Shown here piece after piece: positions 19,115-27,031 of a DNA stretch of 36,956 nucleotides (its first letter is position 1; every line of letters begins with the position of its first letter). The notes beneath the pieces are model-generated. The model worked only from the letters and a program-made list of their open reading frames with translations. It had not been told where the DNA came from and did no database searches. This DNA comes from a bacterium (GTDB lineage: Archaea; Thermoplasmatota; Thermoplasmata; Lutacidiplasmatales; UBA184), in contig DAIDCO010000017.1 of NCBI GenBank assembly GCA_027309555.1, positions 1 to 36,956 on the forward strand, in the 5' to 3' direction. Both the position numbers and the translations under genes were made by a program.

Positions 19115-19606
19115 ATGTCGATCGCACGTTTCTGGCGAGAGACCCCGCGACGCTACAACCTCGGTGGATCGAAGTGCACCAACTGCGGGACCGTCTACTT
19201 CCCGCCGCGTTCGGTCTGCCCGCAGTGCACGCACCACCGGCAATCGATCGAGAAGATGGTGCGCTCCCAGCTCTCGGGCGAAGGCGAAGTGCTCTCCTAC
19301 ACCGTCGTTCACGAGCCCGCGGAAGGTTTCGAGATGCAGGTCCCGTACGTACTGGCACTTGTGAAGACCCCCGAGGGCCCCGTGCTGACCGGACAGGTCG
19401 TCGACGTCCGGCCCGGGGAGGTACGGATCGGACTCAAGGTCCGGGCGACGTTCCGCAAGCTTCGGGAGGAAGGGAAGTCGGGCGTCATCCACTACGGCTA
19501 CAAGTTCTCGCCCGTCGAGGAGACGAACGGGGGGCTACCCGCCCGCGGTCCACCCGTCCCCGCGCCCGAGTCCCTCGAACGGCCTCGGAGCGCGGCGGGA
19601 GCGTGA
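19115..19606 (+). CDS. DUF35 / OB-fold Zn-ribbon acyl-CoA-associated protein (COG1545)
   Basis: CTNCGTVYFPPRSVCPQCTH rubredoxin-like ribbon, GEGEVLSYTVVHEPAEGFEMQVPYVLALVKTPEGPVLTGQV. Confidence 0.95.
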   Translation: MSIARFWRETPRRYNLGGSKCTNCGTVYFPPRSVCPQCTHHRQSIEKMVRSQLSGEGEVLSYTVVHEPAEGFEMQVPYVLALVKTPEGPVLTGQVVDVRPGEVRIGLKVRATFRKLREEGKSGVIHYGYKFSPVEETNGGLPARGPPVPAPESLERPRSAAGA

Positions 19607-20391
19607 GCGCCCCCGACCGTCGGCCGAACGCGCCGCCGCCCCCGTCCGAGGAGCCGCCGGCCGATGAGGAGTTCGCCCGGACGTACGCCGCCGGCTACGA
19701 GGAGGGCGTCCGCAACGCCCTGCGGGAGGTCCTCCAGCACGCCTCGCGCGGGCATACCGCCCAGGAGCTGAGGATCCTGGTCGAGAGCCGGCTCGCGCGC
19801 ATCCCCGAGGAGGTCGAGCTCAAACGGCGTGGGCTGCTCGGCCCGCCCCGGCGGCCGGCATGGAACTCCCTGTTACGTGCTCCGCAGCCGGCCCGGGCGT
19901 GGACCGCGCCGGTCGCGACCAGCTCCGCTCCGGCGCTTCGGCTCGCGCCGGGTCGCAGCCTCCTCGTCCGCGAGGAGCGACCGGCCCGGGCGCTCGAGGT
20001 GTTGCGTGCGAACGCCGGAGCGTTCCCCCGCCTCGCAACGGTTTCGCTCCGGCCGCCCGAGGTCCCGGGGGTCGCCCCGGACCAACGGCTCGATATTTCC
20101 GTGGGCGGCGCCGGAGCGAACGACGCGATCTCCTCGGCTCGCCTCGCCCCCGGGGAGATCGGGGGACGCCTGCGCGGCCCTACCGAGGCCGCCGGAGGCG
20201 CCCTGGTCTACGTGGACGCGCTCGAGTACCTCGCGACGGAGTACTCCCTCGACACGACCCTCAAGTTCGTCCACTGGCTCGTGGCGCAGACCCGCGAGAC
20301 CGGCTCCGCTCTACTCGTCTCGTTCGACCGGCGGGCTCTCGACGTCCGGGAGATGAGCCTCCTCGAGCGCGCGTTCGAGACGGTGCTCTAG
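19603..20391 (+). CDS. DUF835 domain protein
   Basis: GTGA overlap with DUF35 gene; C-terminal GALVYVDALEYLATEYSLDTTLKFVHWLVAQTRETGSALLVSFDRRALDVREMSLLERAFETVL. Confidence 0.85.
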   Translation: MSAPDRRPNAPPPPSEEPPADEEFARTYAAGYEEGVRNALREVLQHASRGHTAQELRILVESRLARIPEEVELKRRGLLGPPRRPAWNSLLRAPQPARAWTAPVATSSAPALRLAPGRSLLVREERPARALEVLRANAGAFPRLATVSLRPPEVPGVAPDQRLDISVGGAGANDAISSARLAPGEIGGRLRGPTEAAGGALVYVDALEYLATEYSLDTTLKFVHWLVAQTRETGSALLVSFDRRALDVREMSLLERAFETVL

Positions 20392-20476
20392 AACGGCCAC
20401 GCCGAACGCCCGGCCGTTACCGCGGCTCGACCCATAAGCATACGAACCTTCGCGACCGGACCCTGTTGGTCGAACG

Positions 20477-21685
20477 ATGGAGATCGTCTACTTCACCGAC
20501 TCCTACCCGCCGATGCGGGACGGGGTCGCCGCCATGACGAGCGGCCTCGCCCGGACGATGGTCCGGCTCGGCCACCGGGTCCGCGTCTTCGCCCCCAACC
20601 CCATCGCCGGCCGGTCGACCGAGGAGGAGACGCTCGACGGAGTCCTCGTGCGCCGGGTGCGCTCGGTCCCCGTCCCGCTGTACGGCCAGTATCGCTGGCC
20701 GGTATTCCCGTTCGGACTGCTGCGCAAGGACCTCGGAGGCGGGGAGGCCGACATCGTCCACCTCCATACCCCGGGGCCGCTCGGTAGCATGGGGTTCCTC
20801 ACTTCGCGCCGGTTCGGCTCGCCCCTCGTCGGTACGTTCCATACCAACCTCAAGGAGATGCGCGAGAGCGTGCCGCAGAAGTTCCTCGTTCCGTTCTTCT
20901 TCCGCGTGGCGTGGTGGTACAACCTCGGCACGTACTGGCGCTGCGATGTCACGACGGCTCCGAGCGGTGCGGCCCGGGACGCGCTGACCGCGGGTGTCCG
21001 CAAGCCGTTCCGCTTCCCCGTCGAGGTCGTGCCGAATGGGATCGACGTCGACCGATTCCAGCGCGGCCGGACGGTGCCGGACTGGAGGACCCGGTGCGGG
21101 CTCCCCCCCGACCCGCTCGTCACCTTCCTCGGTCGCCTCACTGTCGACAAGGGGATCCACCGATTCCTGGACGCGGTCGGCGCAGCGCTCGAACGCACGG
21201 ACCTGGTCGGAATCGTCGGGGGGCTCGGCCCCGAGGAAGCGAGCGTGCGGGAACGGATCTCGAGCGACCCACGACTCGCCGCCCGGGTCCGGTACGTCGG
21301 CCCCGTCGCCGAGGAGGAGAAGGCGGCCCTCCTCGCGCAGACCGACCTCTTCGTTCTCCCTTCTACGAGCGACACCGCGAGCGTCGCGCTCCTCGAGGCG
21401 ATGGCGTGCGGCACGATGGTCGTCGCCCCGGATGCGGGCGGACCGGCCGAGATCGTCGAGGACGGCATCACCGGCCGTCGCGTCCCGATGCTCGCCCCGG
21501 GGGAGCTCGCCCGTACGATCGCCGAGCTCGCGGACCGGCCCGCCGAGCGGCGTGCGGTCGGCGACCGGGCCGCCGACTTCGTCCGCCGGAACGCCTCGCT
21601 CGACACGATGGCCCGTCGCTTTATCTCTCTCTATACGCTGGCACAGGACCGAAGGCCACCGGCCCATGGACGTCTCCCTCAGTGA
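20477..21685 (+). CDS. Glycosyltransferase family 4/GT1-like
   Basis: YFTDSYPPMRDGVAAMTSGLA, HLHTPGPLGSMG, VEVVPNGIDVDRFQ, VTFLGRLTVDKGIHRFLDAV, LPSTSDTASVALLEAMACGTMVVAPDAGGPAEIVEDGITG. Confidence 0.95.
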   Translation: MEIVYFTDSYPPMRDGVAAMTSGLARTMVRLGHRVRVFAPNPIAGRSTEEETLDGVLVRRVRSVPVPLYGQYRWPVFPFGLLRKDLGGGEADIVHLHTPGPLGSMGFLTSRRFGSPLVGTFHTNLKEMRESVPQKFLVPFFFRVAWWYNLGTYWRCDVTTAPSGAARDALTAGVRKPFRFPVEVVPNGIDVDRFQRGRTVPDWRTRCGLPPDPLVTFLGRLTVDKGIHRFLDAVGAALERTDLVGIVGGLGPEEASVRERISSDPRLAARVRYVGPVAEEEKAALLAQTDLFVLPSTSDTASVALLEAMACGTMVVAPDAGGPAEIVEDGITGRRVPMLAPGELARTIAELADRPAERRAVGDRAADFVRRNASLDTMARRFISLYTLAQDRRPPAHGRLPQ

Positions 21686-22727
21686 CCTCGACGCGCTCGC
21701 GCGGCGGTTCGCCGGCGAGCGACACGACGCCTACTCCGAGCGGGCGCTCGCCCGGGGCTATGAGGAGTTTCTTGGCCGCCGGCGCGTCTCGCTCGCGCCG
21801 TTCGTCCTCTCGGCGGAGGAACGGGAGTACCCGAGCTTTTACGCGATCCTCAGCGACCCCGACGCGAAGCTCGCGACCGTCGAGGTCACGCTTGATCCAC
21901 CGCCCCCCGCGGGGCCTTCCTGGGAGTTTCTGCGACCGATGGATCGGATCGTCGTCCGCGCCGATGGGTCGGGAGACGTCTACCCCCTCGCCCAGGGGAG
22001 CCCGGAGCGGGCCATCGTACGGTTCCTCCTTCGCGAGCATTACCTTCCGCGGTCGCGGCCGGAGGAGGAGCGAGGGGCCGCGGGGGGAACCCGGGTCGCG
22101 CTCGGCGGATTCCTCGGCACCTTCGACCAAGGTGTGGCCGCCTGCCGCCGGGCGTCGCTGCTTCCGTTCTCCGTGGCGCTCCTATTGTACCTCCCGGACG
22201 AGCGCGTGCGCGTGGAGCTCGACCTCGTGCGCTCGACCGTACTCGCGGACCCGAGGGCCGGCCGACTGCCGGCCGCCCGCCGCGTCCGCCGATCCGCTCG
22301 GGTCAGCTGGGGCGTCGACCGCGCGGTCGGGCGTGGGGAACTCCCGCTGCTCTCCGCCCGCTGTCTCGAGGTCCTGGTCGACTCTTCCGGCCTCACCGCG
22401 GTCGAGCTGGCCCACATCTTAGGCGGGGTCCGGGAGCTCGTCGATTCCGCGCTCCAGGGGCTCGTGGCCCGCCAGTGGGTGACGTTCGACCACCGGACGG
22501 GGGCGTACCGGCCCCGGCTCGAGGCGTTCCTTCCACCTCCGGGAGCCACCGCACGGCCGCTCGAGCGCGACGAACCGGTCGCCGACCCGGCGCTCCGCAC
22601 GAGCGTCCAGGAACTGATCGCGGCCGCCGACGCCCGAGCCACCTGCCCGCTCTGCGGGAACCCGCTTCCTCCCGGCCCGCGCGGGATCCTCTGCGACAGC
22701 TGCGCCGCGAAGGTTGATGCGGGGTGA
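21666..22727 (+). CDS. Hypothetical protein with winged-helix-like segment and C-terminal zinc ribbon
   Basis: ATG overlaps glycosyltransferase 3' end by 20 nt; CPLCGNPLPPGPRGILCDSCA at C-terminus; LTAVELAHILGGVRELVDSALQGLVARQWVTFD wHTH-like. Confidence 0.8.
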   Translation: MDVSLSDLDALARRFAGERHDAYSERALARGYEEFLGRRRVSLAPFVLSAEEREYPSFYAILSDPDAKLATVEVTLDPPPPAGPSWEFLRPMDRIVVRADGSGDVYPLAQGSPERAIVRFLLREHYLPRSRPEEERGAAGGTRVALGGFLGTFDQGVAACRRASLLPFSVALLLYLPDERVRVELDLVRSTVLADPRAGRLPAARRVRRSARVSWGVDRAVGRGELPLLSARCLEVLVDSSGLTAVELAHILGGVRELVDSALQGLVARQWVTFDHRTGAYRPRLEAFLPPPGATARPLERDEPVADPALRTSVQELIAAADARATCPLCGNPLPPGPRGILCDSCAAKVDAG

Positions 22728-23089
22728 GCGGAGGGGCGCCCACCGAGCGCACGAAGCCCCTCCGTAACGTCGGAAAAGAGACCGGCCGACGCGGAACCGC
22801 CGTCGGCCGCGGCGCGGCGGAGATCCTGCTCGCCGAGTTGGTCGGACCACGGGGCCGGCCCCCCGAACGCGCCGAGCACGACTGACGAGCCGACGAGGAT
22901 GACGGCGACCACCACGACCGCAAACCTCAGGTCACCTCGAACGAACGCCGCTACGCACGCGTCGAGCGACATCGCGAGCGAGATGAGGAGGAACCCTCCG
23001 GCAAGATACCCGAACCCGACGAAGCCCTGGATCGCGAAGCCTCCGGCGATCGGCAGGATGAGGGGAACGCGGAACCCGGTCGCTCTCAC
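22040..23089 (-). CDS. Possible small membrane protein; only about the first 110 codons are plausible, the rest is antisense to 21666-22727
   Basis: N-terminal hydrophobic segments (VPLILPIAGGFAIQGFVGFGYLAGGFLLISLAMSL; FAVVVVAVILVGSSVVLGAFGG); C-terminal half has shadow-ORF composition. Confidence 0.35.
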   Translation of the reverse strand: MRATGFRVPLILPIAGGFAIQGFVGFGYLAGGFLLISLAMSLDACVAAFVRGDLRFAVVVVAVILVGSSVVLGAFGGPAPWSDQLGEQDLRRAAADGGSASAGLFSDVTEGLRALGGRPSAHPASTFAAQLSQRIPRGPGGSGFPQSGQVARASAAAISSWTLVRSAGSATGSSRSSGRAVAPGGGRNASSRGRYAPVRWSNVTHWRATSPWSAESTSSRTPPKMWASSTAVRPEESTRTSRQRAESSGSSPRPTARSTPQLTRADRRTRRAAGSRPALGSASTVERTRSSSTRTRSSGRYNRSATENGSSDARRQAATPWSKVPRNPPSATRVPPAAPRSSSGRDRGR

Positions 23090-23133
23090 GAGGCATTCCG
23101 AACGGAATACGGAGGCGGCGTCTTTGGGATTGG

Positions 23134-23463
23134 TTGGAGGCGACCGGCGAGCCGGATCGACACGGTCTTCCCGACATTTCGGGCGCAGATCTCCGGAAGT
23201 TCGCGGTCAGCGCGACGAGGGTGTTAGAGTGGGCGGCCGTCACTGCCTCGCCGCGCACTGTGGCGGCTGCCGCCCTCCACTTGATCGGCAAGGAACGCCG
23301 CTACCGTTGTCTCTTGCAGACGGAGATCGCGCGGGCGGCCGGAGCGACCGAGATCAGCGTCGAGCGGGGGACGAGGTTCACGAGGTTCGACGGGAGCGCC
23401 ATCGACCCGCGGGCTTCGTGGTCCTCGCGCTTCAGCAGACTCGGCTTCGTGAAACGGCGGTAG
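23134..23463 (+). CDS. Truncated TFB-like protein: C-terminal cyclin repeat only (possible remnant or mini-factor)
   Basis: SPRTVAAAALHLIGKERRYRCLLQTEIARAAGATEISVERGTR resembles the end of the second TFB cyclin repeat; no zinc ribbon or first repeat. Confidence 0.6.
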   Translation: MEATGEPDRHGLPDISGADLRKFAVSATRVLEWAAVTASPRTVAAAALHLIGKERRYRCLLQTEIARAAGATEISVERGTRFTRFDGSAIDPRASWSSRFSRLGFVKRR

Positions 23464-23517
23464 CGCCCCGGTACGAGGTGGAATAGACAGCCCCATCGCC
23501 TAGCGGAGGCGTGTCGG

Positions 23518-25038
23518 TCAGGGCGGGGAACCGGGCGTCGGCACAGAGGGGCCACTCCGGCCCCTTCGTCGGCGCAGAAGGACCGTTACCGAGGCAGCGG
23601 CCACCAGCATCACCCCGACTCCCCCGCCTAGGAGGTAGTAGCCCGAATTCCCGGTCAGTCCGAGGAACGCCGGCGGAACCCGGTGGTCGCTCGGGTTCGA
23701 GAACACGACCGAGACCGTTCGGGACGCTCCCGTCACGTTGACGACCCCGCTCGCGGGGGTCGCGGTGTCGTTCCCTACCACCGCCACCGTGTACGCGTAG
23801 CTCCCATTCAGCTCGGGAAAGGAGATCGTGTCGGTTGTCGACGAGAAGCTCTTCCCGCCGAGCGCTACCGACCAATTCGTCCCGGGGGGGAGGCCGGTTT
23901 CATTCACCGTGACGCGATACACCTGCGACAAGATGCTGATCGAGCCCGGATAGGTGGGACCTGCCGAGGGCGGACCCGAGTAGGTGTTCGCGACGTAGAC
24001 ATTGTGATTCAGGGGGTCGTAGGCGATCCCCTCCGGGCCCAATCCCACCGGCAGGGTCAGGACGAGCTGATTCGTTGTCGGGTCCACGAGGGTGACGTTG
24101 GAGGAAAACAAGCCGTTCGCCGCGATCTGGTCGGTCACGTAGACGTAGTTGTTGAAGGGATCGTAGACCGCAGCCCCGCAGGACGTGCTGATCGGGATCG
24201 TCTCAACTACCCGGTCGGTGGTTCCGTTCACCGCGGTGACGAAGTTGGTCTTGGTGACGTTGTTCGAACAGACGTAGACTTCCCCGTTCGCGTTGTCGTA
24301 CGTCACTCCCGGGCCCGAGTCCACCGGACCGAATCGTCCGATGGCGATATCCCTCTGCCCGTCGACAACGGTCATGGTGTAGTCTCCTTCGTCAAGAACG
24401 AAGACCTTGCCGTTCGCGGGGTCGAACACTGCGCCGTTGGGATTACTTCCCACGGGGATTATCGTGAGCAACGACCGTCCCTGGATCACGCTGACGTTGT
24501 TGTTCCCGAGGTCCGTGACGAAGACCTGGCCGTTCGAGGAGTCGTAGGTCTGCACTTCGGGTCCGCATCCGTAAGGACACCCCGCTGGCACCGTCCACGC
24601 AATGCGGTTGGTGGACGGGCTCACTGCGTAGACCGTCGCGACGGTGTCACCGACATACACGAACCCGTTCTGGGTGTCGACCGCCATCGTGTCGACCCCA
24701 TACGGCATCGGAATGTAGGCGACCGCCCGATCGGTCGACGCGTTGATCGCCGTCATGTTGTACTGGAATGAACCGTTCTGTTGCAACGTCACGTAGAGGG
24801 CGTTGTTCACCGGATCGTAGACGATCCCGCCCGGATACCCGTCGATGGGAATCGAGCCAGTACTTGCGGCATTGGCCGGGTCGAAGATCGGTTGTCCAAG
24901 ATGGGTTCCCGCCGATCCCGCGGATGCGATGAACAAGAGCGCGGCCGCCACGGACAGCGGCCGGGCACAACAACTCCACACCGACCCCCGCACCCGCCAG
25001 ACGTAGGGGTGTGGCCGCAATCCGGTAAACCCCCGCAT
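23518..25038 (-). CDS. Secreted/membrane-anchored YVTN beta-propeller surface protein
   Basis: Signal-like N-terminus; repeated YDPVNNALYVT / VYDPFNNYVYVTD / AYDPLNHNVYVAN units; VTVNETGLPPGTNWSVALGGKSFSSTTDTISF domain; C-terminal TM plus RRRR. Confidence 0.9.
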   Translation of the reverse strand: MRGFTGLRPHPYVWRVRGSVWSCCARPLSVAAALLFIASAGSAGTHLGQPIFDPANAASTGSIPIDGYPGGIVYDPVNNALYVTLQQNGSFQYNMTAINASTDRAVAYIPMPYGVDTMAVDTQNGFVYVGDTVATVYAVSPSTNRIAWTVPAGCPYGCGPEVQTYDSSNGQVFVTDLGNNNVSVIQGRSLLTIIPVGSNPNGAVFDPANGKVFVLDEGDYTMTVVDGQRDIAIGRFGPVDSGPGVTYDNANGEVYVCSNNVTKTNFVTAVNGTTDRVVETIPISTSCGAAVYDPFNNYVYVTDQIAANGLFSSNVTLVDPTTNQLVLTLPVGLGPEGIAYDPLNHNVYVANTYSGPPSAGPTYPGSISILSQVYRVTVNETGLPPGTNWSVALGGKSFSSTTDTISFPELNGSYAYTVAVVGNDTATPASGVVNVTGASRTVSVVFSNPSDHRVPPAFLGLTGNSGYYLLGGGVGVMLVAAASVTVLLRRRRGRSGPSVPTPGSPP

Positions 25039-25062
25039 TGGTGGTCGGGCCTCACCCACCAC

Positions 25063-26466
25063 TCAACCGACGTACTCAATGGAGAAGTTGACAGACCCGC
25101 TGGTCAGAGGGGTCCCGACCCAATCGCCAACGTTGTAACCCCTACCCCCACTCTCGAAGTCGATATAGGAGGCATACACGGAGAAGACTCCGTTGACGGC
25201 CATGTTGGAAACCGGAATCGCGAGCCCCGCGGCCGTGCCCGACGGTTCCATGATCCAGTCCGCCGACTGGTCGTAGGGCACGAACGCGATGTTTCCCGAA
25301 GACCATTTCGGATGACCGAGCTTCGAGAGGTCTTGAAGGGACGCCGTACAATACCCGTTACTCGAGGTCAAAGTCACCTCGATGCGATCGCCAGGGGAGA
25401 CTTTGAATGTGGACGAAGGGATGTAGTGCAACCTGCCGCCGCTGCAGTTCGTCGTGCTGCAATTCTCCCACCAAGCCACTGGCGTCTGGGAACCGGAGGA
25501 ATTGTACAGTATCCCGGCCTGCCAGAGATTCGTCCCGGTCATCCCTCCGATCCCCACCCACACCCCGAACGACACTTCGGCTCTGGCTGGAATCACAATC
25601 TCTCCCACGACGCTCGTGACCGTTCCCCCTGAGGTGGACGGCGAGTACGCGTAGCCCGCCCAGTTCTCCGGGAGTTCGCTCCGGGCGATAAGGCTCAACG
25701 TCCCCGCCCCGGTTGCGGTGAGTTGGGTGGGGTTGGTGGAGTTGCTCGACAACGTGCCCGCGTCCGTCAGCCAGTCCTCCACGAGAAAACTGGATTGGAG
25801 GTGAGCCGTGATGGTATACGCATACCCCTTGACAAGGCTGAGGGATTGACCGTTGGACGCGTTGGAGCAGAGGGAGGAGTAGCAGGCTTCGACATGACCC
25901 GGGACCCAATCATTACTCGACCAGTTCACGAACGTGGCGACGGTGACCGAAACGAAATGACCGACCGTGTTCAGGGTCAGGGTCCCCGTGTATCGGTCCC
26001 CCGGGTTCGGCACGTGGACGGTGAGGGTCGTGGTCGCACAGGTGGAACATGCAACGGTGACGCCGGTCGAACTCCACGAGCCGAATGTGTAGCCGAAGTC
26101 CTCGGAAGCGCTCAGGGCGAACGCACACGTGGAACTGTCGCAGGCGTCGTCGGTCGCGGTCTGGTCGTGGCAGTCATTCGAACTGTTCAGGGAGATCGTG
26201 CCGTGGGAGCAGTCAAGGGTGAGGTAGAACCCCGGGATCACGTCGGTCCCCGCGGCGTGGATCCCGGTCAGCGCTTGGCCGAGCGGCGTCGAGGTAACCG
26301 GAAAGAGAAAGGCACCCGTTACGACGAGGACGGAGGCGACGAGGAGCGGCACGACGATGCGACTCCGGGACCGGTCCCGGTGGAGCCTGAAGCGGCGGTC
26401 TACCCGGAAGGAGCGCTGAGAAGGTGGAACACCGAGGACTCCCGAGAGCGGGTTCCTGAGTCTCAT
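25063..26466 (-). CDS. Secreted eqolisin-like (glutamic peptidase family G1) protein with N-terminal signal anchor
   Basis: NWAGYAYSP, VVGEIVIPA, FGVWVGIGGMTGTNLWQAGILY (candidate catalytic Gln 25519-25521), VAWWENC, VSPGDRIEVTLTSSNGYCTASLQDLSK, ADWIMEPSG (candidate catalytic Glu 25246-25248). Confidence 0.8.
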   Translation of the reverse strand: MRLRNPLSGVLGVPPSQRSFRVDRRFRLHRDRSRSRIVVPLLVASVLVVTGAFLFPVTSTPLGQALTGIHAAGTDVIPGFYLTLDCSHGTISLNSSNDCHDQTATDDACDSSTCAFALSASEDFGYTFGSWSSTGVTVACSTCATTTLTVHVPNPGDRYTGTLTLNTVGHFVSVTVATFVNWSSNDWVPGHVEACYSSLCSNASNGQSLSLVKGYAYTITAHLQSSFLVEDWLTDAGTLSSNSTNPTQLTATGAGTLSLIARSELPENWAGYAYSPSTSGGTVTSVVGEIVIPARAEVSFGVWVGIGGMTGTNLWQAGILYNSSGSQTPVAWWENCSTTNCSGGRLHYIPSSTFKVSPGDRIEVTLTSSNGYCTASLQDLSKLGHPKWSSGNIAFVPYDQSADWIMEPSGTAAGLAIPVSNMAVNGVFSVYASYIDFESGGRGYNVGDWVGTPLTSGSVNFSIEYVG

Positions 26467-26897
26467 GACGATTCCTCGCCAGAACCGTTCAAGACGTACC
26501 GTGATGGGCCGTATGAGCCTTGCGGGAGGGCCTCCCATTTGAGGACCGTCGAGGGGTACGGTGACGGGTGGCGAGCTCCCTAACTATGGCTCGGACCTCG
26601 CCTTCGACCGCCCGACGTCTCGGTCGATGTGACGTGAAGTTCCACCTTGATCCTACGCGACAGCCCACTCTCGGGAGACGGTTCGTTCCCCGGTCGCCTT
26701 TCGCGCGGATAGTCAATGGAGACCGGCACTGCCGTTGCAACTTTTCTCGATCAGTTCTCCCCGACAACGGGTACAGTCCGGACCTCCGGTGGGACGGGTC
26801 GAGAGTTCCGGGACGCATCCCGGGTCAGTCCTAAGGGACTCGGCCGGAACCCACGAGGAAAGGCACCGATCGCGACGCGGTGACTCACCGGAAAAGG

Positions 26898-27007
26898 CGG
26901 GCCTGTCGGGAGTTTCCGCCTCGGGCACCCGTCGGCGCCCGGGGCCTTTGAACCCGAGTTTGCTGGCTTAGAAGGCCAGTACTTTGTCCAAGCTAAGCTA
27001 CAGGCCC
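26898..27007 (-). tRNA. tRNA-Arg(UCU) with 35-nt intron in T-loop (position 59/60), intron 26912-26946
   Basis: Minus strand: acceptor GGGCCTG/CAGGCCC; D-arm GCTT/AAGT; anticodon arm CTGGC-CTTCTAA-GCCAG; variable CAAAC; T stem TCGGG/CCCGA; spliced T-loop TTCAAAT. Confidence 0.9.
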
Positions 27008-27031
27008 GGTCGAGGGACGGCAACGCGGCGC

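Noticed and set aside
17891-19492. 533-aa - strand ORF
   Set aside because: Antisense to thiolase and DUF35 genes, which have clear family motifs.
26808-26823. CCGGGA-CGCA-TCCCGG hairpin in the spacer between the G1 protease gene and tRNA-Arg
   Set aside because: A 6-bp stem is unsurprising at this GC content; no T-tract or other support for a terminator or RNA.
22729-26911. Integrated island using tRNA-Arg as att site
   Set aside because: The tRNA 3' end does face the lower-GC region, but I could not find a direct repeat of the tRNA 3' end at the far boundary (only a weak gcgtgtcggt match near 23509) and no integrase ORF is present; kept only as a context remark.
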